Translations under genes and position numbers: made by a program | NCBI GenBank assembly: GCA_965644295.1 | Contig: CBFFRP010000066.1 | Location: 1 to 64,000 of the forward strand | Direction of reading: 5' to 3' | Length of the DNA stretch: 64,000 bases | Origin: Paraphysomonas bandaiensis | Taxonomy: Eukaryota; Chrysophyceae | In this document: positions 34,101 through 45,645 of the stretch, in pieces | Layout of the letters: every line of letters begins with the position of its first letter | Position numbering within the stretch: the stretch's first letter is position 1 | The notes under the pieces: generated by a model | Told to the model about the DNA's origin: nothing | The model's input: the letters and a program-made list of their open reading frames with translations, nothing else | Databases searched by the model: none

Positions 34101-34987
34101 CGAACGATCTGATACTTGATACGCCACAGTATTTGTTTGTGTCCGTAAATGTTGCCAAATTTTTCCCGCATCAATTGGAGAGCGCAATTGTACGGTCCTA
34201 TCACAGCCTTTATCCGGGTGCACTGGCTAAGAATTGGAAAGACAGAAGTGAATTTTACTGTAGAAGAGGTGCTGTGGTTCCTTCCGGTCGAACTTATGCG
34301 AGGCGTTTCTCTGTGATAGCTCTGTTGTCTCTCTTGGTTCAACAACTCGGTGCAGTGAGCAGCACTTGGCAGCGCATGATCATTCATCTTCTCCAGCCAC
34401 TCTTTGCAGTATCTCTGATCATGATGTGGCAATATATGTGGCATCATCCCGTATATTTCATTGTTCTACTGGTACTTGCATTGTATGTCGGATACCGCTA
34501 TCTTTCCTCGTGGAAAAATCAGGCTGAAGAGCGAATTTCAAATAAAGTCGGTCAATGTCCAGCATTAATGTCACCCGATTCCGCTGCTTCTTGCGTTCCT
34601 GGAGAGGAGGGAACGCATGTAGCCACGGAAGAGGGACACATTCCGCGTCACCTCTCCAGTGACACTACTATCCATCAGCAGCGACACACGAACGATTTCC
34701 CCGCTATTGTAGAAGAAGTGCCCAACACCACCATTGCTCCACTTCTACCAGCAACTGCACTTGACCCCATTTTTGCTGCTGACACAGATACCGAAGGTGC
34801 TGCTGTTGAGAATATTTCCTATGGCGATTCTAGTAATTATCGACCTGCTGAGAAAACCGGTCTCAAATTTCAACATAGTATCGCACCCGATGATTACATT
34901 GCAAGGAGTAATGTTGCGCATCTGCTAGATATGGATTTCTCTTCTGATAGTGAGCTCGAATGGCCTGACTTATTCAAAAAAGTGTAA
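25174..34987 (+). CDS. Giant LRR / Pro-Ser-Gly-repeat / REJ / polycystin-like membrane protein
   Basis: Seven exons: 25174-27871, 27990-32449, 32525-32689, 32754-33373, 33427-33608, 33687-33729, 33799-34987 (about 3,118 residues). The start may instead be ATG 25267. After a signal-like segment come a Cys-flanked LRR cap (LCDFIQATDV...WTCEDV) and about ten 24-residue plant-type LRRs. An array of PTGEPSGIPTGQPSCQ-like units spans 26310-27871. Then come Ig/REJ-like beta domains (SPTLVVTYPKVSGPCDSP), an EGF-like Cys cluster near 30680-30820, and a GPS-like juxtamembrane region (WNTTCLCRLTS near 31800). The remainder has at least eight hydrophobic spans with loops YPEDNGKC...CQW and DILAAPTA typical of polycystin-1-like proteins. 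Intron 1 removes an in-frame TAA at 27928; intron 2 (75 nt) removes a TAG. It probably acts as a cell-surface receptor or mechanosensitive channel-like protein. Confidence 0.82.
26310..27930 (+). repeat. Coding minisatellite, PSGIPTGQPSCQPTGE-type units
   Basis: About 1.6 kb of imperfect tandem units, 36 bp and multiples, encoding P-T-G/A-Q-P-S peptides. A 180-bp higher-order unit occurs at about 26740-27180. Twelve units contain the string CAGGTGAG (starting 26453, 26489, 26597, 26669, 26813, 26993, 27173, 27257, 27365, 27509, 27653, 27869), all in the same codon phase. A similar long ORF in another frame, rich in His and Gln, is a by-product of the repeat. Confidence 0.95.
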
Positions 34988-35702
34988 GGATGAAAATCTG
35001 AAATTATGTTTTGTGATGTTAACAATAATTACTTTTTTATCAGATTTGGTGACAATTATGAAAACGATGATTCAACTGAATTTGAACTCTGATACATTCT
35101 GTGGAGGGCAAAAACCGAAACCAACTGAAGTATGCATATCGTGCGACAGAACTTGCGTGGTATCTAGCGTGTACAAGAAACAGAAAACGAGTTATTGATG
35201 TGAGGTTGGCCGTATTTATTACTAATTTTGCAACATATATATCTGCTTGGCTTTAATTATGCTGTCCTATGCATTATGTTGCATGTATGTTTTTTAATAA
35301 ACATCTTTTAAAAGTTTTTAATAAGTAATACCACGATTTTACATCATAAACAACCGCACTATAAGTTCTCTATATTTACACTCTAAAATAAACACTAAAA
35401 GTTTGATATCTTTCATCTTCAATTTTAGTACGTTATTGAATAAAGTCATTGTTGACACTCGAGTCATGACACACTTGCGTGAATACGTCCGAGGATTCAG
35501 TTTCGGCAATATGTTCACATGACTTGTTTCCGACACCATCGTTATTACAATCTTTCGAGAAGGAAGAACACATTCTCTTTGATTGTGGTAGTAGTCTTGC
35601 TGGTGTTAATAATAAATACGTAAATATTCCCTCCTTTTGTTGACTTTGTATTTGTCACCTCTTTTTTAATAGCTGTAAGTTGTAAGGACCATCTCCGGGT
35701 GG

Positions 35703-36440
35703 ATGCTGAGGTTAGGGGCGCCTTATACGGAGCTCTTCGAAAAAAAAGCAAAAAGGCTCTACTCTCGCCGCCGAGAGTGTTTTGCAAATATGCCACCTTA
35801 TACAAAAAATAGTCAAATGGCTTTTCTCTCCGCGCCGAGCGTCCAAAAGTACGGAAAAATCACCTTATACGGACTGGAAGGAAAGAAATCGATCCAACCC
35901 AATACAGTATCCACCGAGTCTATTGGTGTATATATATACTGTAATAGACTATTGAGTAGCCATTACATCCTGATGTCAAGTAATCAACAATTAATTGAGG
36001 AAGGAGATTGCTATGAATGCATCGGTATAGAGCCATCATGGCTTTCCTTAGCATTTAATTCCATTGATTTTAACACAGTAGAAAGTAATGTGCTTCATGT
36101 ATTTCGTGAGTCCAACAGACAACGTAACCACGAATATGGCTTGAATGATATGAACGAAATGCCGGATAACCACTTTTAAAAAATGGTTCGAATGTCGAAA
36201 TCTTCCTTCGAAGTTCTAGCGGAAGCCCCATAAATCTAAGGACACGACTCTTGCTATTCTGGAGACCACTGCGATGTGCATATAGTAGGTGGACATTAGT
36301 ATGTAATGTCGCTGCGAAGTTGCACAACTTCCTTGTTGACATAGGTGAAGGGAAAGATATACCTTAACGCGGGTCTGAAGATTATGAAGAGAATGCTGTA
36401 TTCCATACCATCAGACAAAGCGTATAATTCAAACAACGGG
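35703..36440 (+). pseudogene. PIF/Harbinger-like DDE transposase relic, internally deleted
   Basis: An ORF at 35703-36179 ends NEMPDNHF; after a stop the same frame reads MVRMSKSSFEVLAEAP, like the N-terminal FRMS..SFE..L motif of Harbinger/DDE_Tnp_4 proteins. From about 36250 the plus strand reads FWRPLRCAYSRW...AAKLHNFLVDIGEG, like the C-terminal LHNF region of the same family, then a stop and EDYEENAVFHTIRQS. The DDE core between them is missing. Family assignment rests on these two motifs. Confidence 0.5.
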
Positions 36441-36535
36441 CTAGTTGACTTCTAGTTGACTGCTAGTTGACTCATGAAGAGAATGCTGTATTCCATACCA
36501 TCAGACAAAGCGTATAATTCAAACAACGGGGCCTA
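36383..36535 (+). repeat. 57-bp direct duplication with CTAGTTGACT spacer
   Basis: ATGAAGAGAATGCTGTATTC and the following about 37 bp occur at about 36381-36438 and again at 36474-36531. The spacer is built of CTAGTTGACTT/G units, which also occur at about 22290-22325. Confidence 0.85.
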
Positions 36536-39500
36536 CATATACTCTAATGACACCGATTCGGTGAATGGCAAGTGGGTTCAAATTGTGCTCCCCTATAAAC
36601 TTAGGGTTACACATTTATAATTTAAACACAAGAAAAAGGGTAACACAACAAGAGAGAACAATGAATAGTTGCTGCTTACTGGGGTCTGATGACGGGGTTA
36701 CATCGACTCTGTTAGTTTTCCGTCTACTCAAGATAACACATTATTTACAGACCACCTCTAAGCGAGACAGCACATTAAAAATCGTGATTACATCAGCTGT
36801 ATATATAGTTTTTAACACGATTAATATTCGGATCACAGGTGATATACCTGGTCTCTAACTACTTCATCCACTGCGTAACGCAGATACTCGGAAATGGCAA
36901 GCGGGAGTAAATAACTGAATCCTAGTTTAATGGAGAGACGGGTTACAATTGAGCTCTCTTCAACGAAAAGCAGCTTTTAAAAATCCGAACCGCCTTTTTT
37001 AGATTGCGCCTCACAAATTTGTGATTGTGGATTTTAGCCCCATTTTCCCAGCCCCCTTGAACTGATATTACATATACATATATGAAATTAATTACAACGC
37101 CACAGCTCATCATGACATACACCAATAATGCAACACACACTGTCTTTACAAACATAATGTTAACATTATCTACACTCATTTTTACCATTACACCCTGTGT
37201 TTCGAGTAATAGGACTGAAGAGCCCTGTGTCCTCTGGATGACTATCAATTATTACTATTATGCAGAGCAGTGGGATACATTAACCACTACTGAGACTCTA
37301 TATTCGACTTAATACTGCAGACAAAGTGTTTGGAGGGGAGAGAGGGTGTGGGGGGGTCACGTATCCTCTCTGTGGTTAGGATTCGAAGCGGGTTAGTATT
37401 CGACCGAAAAAGATGGGATTCCACACACACAGTGTACTGTGAGGTCATATACTCACCAGAAGTTGGGACATGCCCAAATAATATTATGTCATAGCAAAGG
37501 ATGGAGGGCATTGGTAAGCTATATCAATCAATTTGATTAGATTTAAGTGCAACACTGCCGTCCATAGAGAGTTTGTGGATATATATGCTACCTTGTAACC
37601 AGCTGAGGCAGCTTATTATTATAGTCCTGTGGGACCGACCTATCAGTAGAATATAAGCGATATTCATTTGTAGAAAGGGCTCTTACACTTTTTGGGCTTC
37701 TTTGGGCGTTATACATTAATGTTGCAGTGCCCTTTACTAGCTTCTTGTTTGTTGCAGGCATCCCATGTTAGATTGATGCGGAGTCACAGCAAGCTAGTGT
37801 TCACTCGTGTCATATATCTTACACCTAATATGTGACAATCATTCAGCGTTATGGGGGTCTTGTTGCATTTACAAATTATGCAGTTGTTGCCATAGTTGTC
37901 GATGTAAATGAGTTTTATTGTGAGTGCAGCTGGTGATCGTTAAATATTTGTGCATGCCTAGTTTTTGCTTGCGCAAGAGACTTCGTCACCTGTGTCTTTG
38001 GTGCCTTGTGATTTGGTGTCATATATATACATACATTCTGTGTGTTGACATTATAATATTATATCATTGTAATCGAGGCTATCTAGTGTAAGTACTACCA
38101 TTAATGGGCCATTAATGGCTACCAGGCCCTGTATAGTCACACAAATTATTAGCTGAATTTAATTCCTTTGTAACTATAATCACCCGTTACACCTATGAGC
38201 TGACTTCACCTATTCCACAGTATTAACTCACTTCAATTGCACATCATATATCACATCATATTGAAGAACTCAACATGCTTTCTTCTTAGTATGATAAGCG
38301 TACTGAATTTCGTGGGTTCTGTAGTATAATATCAAAAATTTGCAAGAAAATATTGATGAGTGTATAGTATGTGTCTGCATAGTTTATAGTATAGTTATGT
38401 CGTAATCGTACAGTAGTAAAAATAGGTGATTTATGGTACAAGGATAAGGATGAAGTAGTGTAGGCTCCGTATCGACTTTCCTTTTTACTCTAATTTTTTA
38501 AATGATCAAAAGTATGTATTCTGTATACAGGAGAGCTATGATATATATACATGTATATAATCATGTATAAACACACGCCACACTGCATCATGACATCATA
38601 GTAACTAACACTGAGTTGCACTCTTTTGCTGTCTTATCGTAAACGAAATGCAATTTATTGAAATTGTATGATACAGTTAGTGGTAAAGACCGACACATAG
38701 ATTAGACTTGAGCTGACTATGGAACTCAACCGCTTTGAGCGTATATATGGAGGCGTATACTGGTACACTGTCTCTGATTTCATTCTTGGTACTCGTCTGG
38801 TAACATAGGGTACAATGAGCAACATCAGACTATAAGCTCATTGCATCACTATGCAGAGTCGGCGTGAGTACATCTTTATCGATACCGATGGGCTTTCCTG
38901 TTGGTTGTCCAATAAGCGAGCTTGTAGGATTACCCTATGTCCGTTCTACTGCTGTAAAGATTCAGAAACTGTCGAACCGGGCAACTATATAAAATGTATA
39001 CATTAACTGCGATGTTCGTTGTCTTTCGTGTGATAATGTAATTCCGGTTAATTGTAAATTTATTATGGCTAATTGGTAATTGGCATTTTCAATGTTATAC
39101 TTTTTAAATATGCCGTAGCAAAGGATGCATTATATTTAGCCGATAATATGCAACCCTGGTAGTCTATTTGTAAGTGTGTTTATATTAAAATCAATCGGTC
39201 TACTTAATACTTTAGTGTACACTGTAGTACATACCGATCAAATGTATCATTAGATACATTAATTTTATTTTCTCTTCCTTGATTATCGGTTCGCTGAAGT
39301 GTTAATACTTAAATCATTTCGTCTATTCGGTGGTTTGCCACTCTAAGTAATAGATAAAAGCTTAGGGTGTGCGAACAATAGCATTGCAATATATTGTTCC
39401 CTATCCCTGATATCTACCAGTGTTGTGTTCACTTTATGAACACTGCTGGAATCAGCTCAACAACTTCTTCCACTACAATGATCAACCAATTACACTACTG

Positions 39501-39950
39501 GTATCGCCAAATCACCATAGGTTCCATGATTGACCTCTTCTACAGGCTTTATTTTCTTGAAGTGTCTACATATAGTTTTATAGCCAAATAGGTTCACACA
39601 CTTTTCTCTTATCCGTCTCGTACAACCCACATGTCGTTTGTATGTCACAATGGAGGCAGCTAGTGCCATGCATTAACGTCTTCTGGCCATAGGTGCCCAA
39701 CTTTTCTCATACTGGGTCACTCATGCTAAATACCACCAACTCAGAGCACTTTATAGTGTTAGTACGCTAAATCACTCACTGTTACTTCATCCTTGCTTGG
39801 AATCATGACATCAATCATAATGTTGGTATGAACTACCAGCACCAACACTAGCTTCTTCCTTAATATCTTCTTTGTTATCAGTGGAGTTACTAAAGTCTCT
39901 CTCCTCATATAGTCGTCTCTGTTTCCTAACTCGGTCATTAAGACTGAGTT

Positions 39951-40077
39951 CAGCATCTTAGTTTTCGGGAATAATTTGAAGCAAATATACTCTATATTAC
40001 TGAGATACAACTACGGCTGGAATACAGATAATTGTTGTCTCAATATTAGAGGCATCTTTGAACAAAAATATACAAAC
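39951..40077 (+). mobile_element. MITE family B, copy 2 (ends worn)
   Basis: Shares GAAGCAAATATACTCTATAT, CTCAATATTAGAGGCATC and AAAAATATACAAA with the complete copies; the terminal ACGTATC motifs are lost. Confidence 0.8.
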
Positions 40078-40455
40078 GCAGTTCCATCCATAGCGGATAG
40101 TGTGGTACTTCAAGAAGTGGGAATTCGCTGTAGTCCATGAGGGTAAAAATCATGAAAAAAATCGTGAAAAAGTACCTTTTATGTTTAATTCCAGAATTTT
40201 TCATTTTAGCAATCGAAATACTGCGGTTTTAACACGAAATAGTCCATTTCACCATAAGGTACTGTATTACGGATCCTGTCCTGCCTACGGGATACTGCAG
40301 AACTGAACATGGTGCCGTATTATCAGGGCTTTTTACTGCTTTCTTCTTTCGAAATCAGGGATATTTAGAGTTTTGGTCATATTTAACATACTTTTTCCAG
40401 TTTGATCATATACTTCTTCGTTTTTTTGTGTAATTAAAGGTTTTCAGTTTGTTTG

Positions 40456-41471
40456 ATACAGCTAAAAACCAGGGATTTTTAGCCTGGTCGTCATATTCCC
40501 ACCCAGTGAACTGGTCGGAACTCTCTCGAGCTCTCCAGTGGAGTGTGTGTGCATGAGCAGGTCGCTGGTGACTGTAAGTGTATAGTTCGAGTGAGTGATT
40601 GATAAGTTCGATATGAGGGAACATGAAAACAATTCGACATCTACACGCAATCAAAGGATCCAGCGTGGTTTTAGTGATGCTGACCTTTCAGTTTGGCAAC
40701 CAGTTACTGAAGGTCAAATATATCCATATACATGATAATATCCATAATCAATTGATTAGAATCTGAAGTAGATGCGGAAGAGAGCGTTATGCTGGTCAAA
40801 AAAGGTCGTAGTCTCGAGGAAATTGTCCAACAGTGTTGCGCTAATATGATGGCCTCACATGAGAAGAACATGGAAGACTTACGAAGCAGACATGAGAAGA
40901 ACATGGAAGACTTACGAAGCAGACATGAGAAGAACATGGAAGACTTACGAAGCAGACTTGAGAAGGATGTGGAAGGGTTAAACGGCCGTATAAAAGGGTT
41001 AAACGACCGTATAAATAGACTGGAGGAGGATAACTCAGTGTTAATGAGTATCGCTGTCAATGATAGAGAGGCATTACTTGTTCGACAGATTGCCTACGCA
41101 TATCAAACGCACGCTTCAAATATTCTGCAATTTGGGAAAGACTTCCGCAAAACTCATGCTCAGTTGAAAAGTATGGTTAACAAGGCTGGAGGTTCTGTCC
41201 GAAACCAGTTTCAGACCATCGAAGCAGAGTTTTTGAAGCATGGAATTAATGAATGCGATATTGAGGTCCTCGTCAAGGAAATACGAGACGTAGGATTTGG
41301 AACAAGCCATCCAACATTAACGATTTATGGTGACCATCTGACAAAAGCGGATATGATGGGAATTATTGAACGACAAGCGGGAAGGCTATTTTTTGATTCT
41401 GAAAAGGCTCGAGTGTTGCTTGAAGTTGTTTGCACGATTGCGAACGCTGAAACGAACTTCTTAGTATAGTT
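40456..41471 (+). repeat. Left arm of an inverted duplication
   Basis: From GATACAGCTAAAAACC through the stop of the coiled-coil gene this about 1-kb arm is nearly identical, inverted, to about 47786-48845. The similarity stops within a few bases of the stop codon and at the upstream edge. Confidence 0.9.
40613..41469 (+). CDS. Coiled-coil protein of unknown function, copy 1
   Basis: Exon 1 40613-40712 (MREHENNSTSTRNQRIQRG) and exon 2 40760-41469, with a 47-nt intron, give 269 residues. The N-terminal half holds three 11-residue repeats HEKNMEDLRSR, then GLNGRIKGLNDR heptads, a clear parallel coiled coil. The C-terminal half (from about residue 125) is helical, with RQIAYAYQTHASNILQFGKD and a conserved end CTIANAETNFLV. 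No catalytic motif or membrane span. A second, inverted copy lies at 47791-48689 with the same intron, so this is a duplicated gene and not a retrocopy. I do not recognise the family. Confidence 0.75.
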
Positions 41472-43348
41472 GTTGAATAGTAATTTGAACTGATATACCC
41501 TTTATGTGTAGTATTCTTGTACTTGGTTTTATGTGTTCGATTTCCGTTTTAGTTAAGTTTTGAGTTTTGTAAACTGTAATCAAATTTAATCAATTGTTAG
41601 ATAATTGTAATAAACATTAACTTGTTTATTATTTGTTTCTGTAGTCGTGCGAAGTTGATTATGACACGTAAGCGTAGAAACATGAATCCATATCGTCTGT
41701 AATTGTTGCTGTTCCTACGAGCCAATTACATGTTGCGGGATGCTTATGCCCTTCATGAAGCCCTGCAAGAATATCCTGATGTGCCAGTGGAGAGCGAGAA
41801 GTAGTTACGATTCATAGTCTATTATTACACTTATATTAGTAATTAAGGGAGCACTATACTATTTATTATGAGCGGTATTATCTACTTTAAGTTAGTAGAT
41901 ATTAATGGCCATTATATTTTCCGGGATATTTTTCAATATTACCATTATAATTGCCGGTGATGACATTCTCAACTACGTAGTCCCTCACTGTCGTCATAAT
42001 CTTCTCCCTCATAGAGCAAAAAATATTATTTAATTAGTTACCGTCAGGGTAGGTAAGTGCCTTCTTGTACGAAAGTCGTGGAGATCGAGCTGATGTTCAT
42101 CATCCTTCTATTTTTTCCACGAAAGGAAACGAGGAAGATTATCCATAATATAATACACTCCAACTATTGATAGTACACGTACTTAGTGATACTTTACGCT
42201 CCACGTATCTATTCACCAGCTTGCTGGGCAACCAAAACTCTATCTTTCCATCCAGCGTGATGTATGTCCATTCTCGACCGCAACTTCTTTGTTATTTTCA
42301 TACATTCTATCAAAATCACTCGTGCAATGACTACTGGGTATTATCATTTTCTTTAATAAATGAATTATTGTCTAAACAACACACAATGACTGCTGTCATA
42401 TCAGCAACTTCGATATATTATCATACTATATTTGTGTTTAATAATGTCAATGTTGATAAATGGTGATTCATCATCACGAATAATTTAGATCTGCTTCTGC
42501 AGATGTCTGTCTGACTTCTGGTGTAGTGTCAATGAATCGTTATTCTTTCATGTAGTCAGCGAACTATAGAATCCATCTCTTAGTTTCAGAATGAGCACTT
42601 TTGAACTCGTGTTAATAATGGCTATTATATAAATAGTAAGTTTCAAAAAGCTATATAGGCATGCAGGCATGCATGGTTATGTGTAATATCTAATATCTAA
42701 TTTCTGAAGTAGAAACTGGCTATTAATGACTAGGAAGCTGCTTCTAGAATTTTAATGGGAAAATAGGTAAGGTAATACATATTTTTAGATATAGCAGGGT
42801 TTTGAGGAGAATTCAAGAGTAATAAGTACAGTTAAGAGTTAAGTATTGCAATTAGGCTTCAGTACCATTTACTATCCACATGGAAAAGGATGATAGCACT
42901 ATTAATGCCGCAGTTGCCTCAGTACAGTGGTATACTGATTTTTTTCTAAATACTATTCTGCCATATCAAAAGAGTAGTTGTAGAGAGTGCGAAGTACTGT
43001 TTTAGTGTTTTAGTGTTTTAGTGTATATGATAAAGTTTGTGGTCATGTTAGTGATACTACAAATTCAAAGTGTTAAAATTTAGAGAAAAGAATAAAATGT
43101 GAAAGACTTTTATTGGGACTAGTTATTCCTATAGGTCGAAAACTGTAGGAGTAAGAAAAATGGAATGGGGCTGATGCAGAATTTCTGAGTAGCGAATGGT
43201 GTAAATTGTAATGCCACATCCTCGAGAAATACGAAATTCAACTAAGTTCAAAGGGCAGATACGACATAAGTCCATATTATTAGAAATTAGACGACTACAT
43301 ACAAGTTCAACATGATACTTATGAAGTTTCGAATGAACAACTCAAAAG
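41472..43348. other. Intergenic, no gene seen
   Basis: AT-rich with short incidental ORFs. A 99-codon ORF at 42167-42466 is low in support. A TTTAGTG run is at about 43003-43024. Confidence 0.45.
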
Positions 43349-44783
43349 CTAAACAGGAACCCCAGCAGCAAGCTGATTTTTTTGTCGTTGCTGTTCTCGT
43401 ACCCGCGATTCCTTCCGACGGTTGGTTATTTCAGTGTATAGCCTATCACGGTACTGCTGGGCGGTAAGTTTTGTATTGTCATCGATAGCTAAACGTAAAG
43501 GCCCATAGGGGTAAACCGGCTCCTCGTCTTCATTGTGAAATTCGGCCACATACACATGTTTCAGTAACTCCAATGATGAGGGGCGATTATCAGGATTGAA
43601 GTGTAGACATTCTTTGATAAAATCCATGGCTTCTGCACTTGCATTGGGAATCATCTCATTGACAGACCGAGTATTGAGTGGAGGCAGAGACTCGAGCATA
43701 GTAGAGGCATAGGGAGATGTCACAGCGTCGATGTCTTTTCTCGGGGGCGTACCTGTATGACAACAAGTATTACTCCAAACACATGCAGTGCACTAATCTA
43801 TGCTTACCTGTCACTTCTATAATTCTTTCGATCTGGTTCATTGTAGACGTTCCAGGAAACATAGGGCGCCCATTAATCATTTCCCCAAGGATGCATCCGA
43901 CGGCCCATATATCTACTCCAAGAGTATATCGGGTCGATCCGAGAAGAATTTCTGTTCATATAAGTTTAGAAAAGTGCGAATTACTACAACAGTATCGTAA
44001 TTTGAGAGTGATACATCATGCGTGCCAATTATACTACGCACGAAAACTTACCGGGAGCGCGATACCATCTTGTAGCAACGTAATCAGTTAATACAGGGGC
44101 TGGGCCACTTGTCTCTGCGAGTGATCGACATAACCCAAAGTCACATATTTTAACGTGACAATCGGAGTTCAGCAGCAGGTTTGAGGGTTTAACATCTCGG
44201 TGTAGAAGATCGGCAGAGTGAAGGTATTTTAAAGCCTTCAGGAGTTGCCATATAATGTACTTCTTGTGAATATCTTGCAATATGCCGGCTCGGATAACGG
44301 CATGTAAATCTAGAGACACATAAGATTAATTTAATCAAATCCAAATAAAAACACAGAATTATTGAACAAATACGAAAAAGATTCTATCTCACCTGTCTCC
44401 ATGTGGTCAAATGTCAAATATATATCGCGGTCATTTTCGGCCTTAATTACATGTTGTAGTCGAATGATATTTTCATGCCCCGTCAAAGACTACACACCAA
44501 ACTAACATAACTCAATAACATAACACCAAACTCTACCTGTAGGTACATAATTTCTCTGAAAGTTCTTTGAGAGTCTGTTGCATTTCTGAATGCATCAAAG
44601 CATTTTTTTAATGCCACAACTCCTCGAGATCTCTTATCAACTGCTTTCCAAACAATTCCATATGCCTTTCAACACAATTACATGCAAGATCAATCTATTA
44701 ATCAAGTCATAACTCACTCCTTTGCCAAGACGTTGACATATTTCAAATTTCCGCACCACATGACGCTCAATGTCCTCTGACAT
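43349..44783 (-). CDS. MAP kinase, ERK7/MAPK15-like
   Basis: Six exons: 44783-44718, 44665-44537, 44489-44393, 44309-44052, 43951-43808, 43752-43349; all GT-AG and in frame, 365 residues. Gly loop [14 protein letters not shown], lysine [10 protein letters not shown], catalytic [12 protein letters not shown], metal-binding DFG, activation loop [14 protein letters not shown], and late lobe [13 protein letters not shown] then [13 protein letters not shown] are all present. [20 protein letters not shown] and the tail [17 protein letters not shown]...YRDRLY are typical of ERK7/MAPK15 rather than ERK1/2. The phospho-acceptor motif is TDY; TEY is usual in ERK7. Members act in cilia, autophagy and growth control; cytoplasmic. 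The protein stops about 40 residues after the kinase domain, without the long tail of animal MAPK15. Confidence 0.92.
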
Positions 44784-45645
44784 CACTTTCTAGTTGTATA
44801 TAAGGCTTATTTGCAAAAAACTTTTAGTTGACATGCACTATCATATTCAGTAGTCAATGAAATGATAAATATATCATGCAATTTATGTCTTTATATCCAT
44901 TAAATTTAGTGGAATCTATTGATGTTGTTTCATATGGGATTGTACGTTAGTAATGCACTCATCGTCACTCTTGTACTGGACAGAGTCTGACCCTACGAGT
45001 GTATTCCTGATAATACACTATGGTGGAGAAGGGAATACAGTGAATTGAAGGCGTTCGATCAGCACGCTGACGTTAGTTGTATGTGTATAACTATATAAGT
45101 ACATGTCAAAGTATGTATGTACATATATATCAGTATATAAGTACATATCTAACTATATTCGTAGCATATGTCGTAGTGTATAAGTACATGTCTAACTATA
45201 TATATAGTCCATGTCTAAGTATATAAGTCCATGTCTGTGTGTATAAGTACATGTATAACTATATAAGTCCATGTCTGTGTGTATAAGTACATGCCAAGGT
45301 ATAGCTATAAGTACGTGGAGGGGTTAGCTGTTAAGTACATGTATAACTCTATATGTAAGTACATGTCTAAGTATATAAGTACATGTCTAAGTGTATAAGT
45401 ACATGCCAAGGTCTAGCTATAAGTACGTGGAGGGGTTAGCTGTTAAGTACATGTATAACTCTATATGTAAGTACATGTATAAGTATATAAGTACATGTCT
45501 GTGTGTATAAGTACATGCCAAGGTATAGCTATAAGTACGTGGAGGGGTTAGCTGTTAAGTCCATGTATGTATGTATAGGAGCCTGCCTCTCTCTATATCT
45601 TCCCTCAGTTACTCTCCCCTCTCTTACCCTCAACACTCACTCTCT
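44784..45645. other. Intergenic with minisatellite
   Basis: Shared 5' region of the divergent kinase and Orai-like genes. No ORF is supported. The right half is the ATAAGTACATGTCT minisatellite. Confidence 0.5.
45098..45567 (+). repeat. ATAAGTACATGTCT minisatellite with about 105-bp higher-order units
   Basis: Imperfect 14-24-bp units with core TATAAGTACATGT. The block CATGCCAAGGTATAGCTATA to GGGGTTAGCTGTTAAGT occurs three times (about 45290, 45402 and 45515). It ends about 80 bp before the Orai-like start codon. Confidence 0.9.

Larger units (their letters stand above)
34988..40612. other. 5.6-kb gene-poor region
   Basis: Apart from a transposase relic (35703-36440), a 57-bp duplication and a MITE copy, I see no coding region. 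AATAAA near 35297 may serve the upstream gene. From 36.5 to 39.9 kb the sequence is AT-rich with only short, inconsistent ORFs. The 40.1-40.45 kb stretch has no motif. Confidence 0.5.

Noticed and set aside
38000-39900. Search for tRNA or other structured RNA genes in the gene-poor region
   Set aside because: No A/B-box pair or cloverleaf could be found by eye; a dedicated covariance search would be needed.
45098-45567. Regularly spaced repeats that recall a CRISPR array
   Set aside because: Units are tandem, variable and without unique spacers, and the window is eukaryotic.
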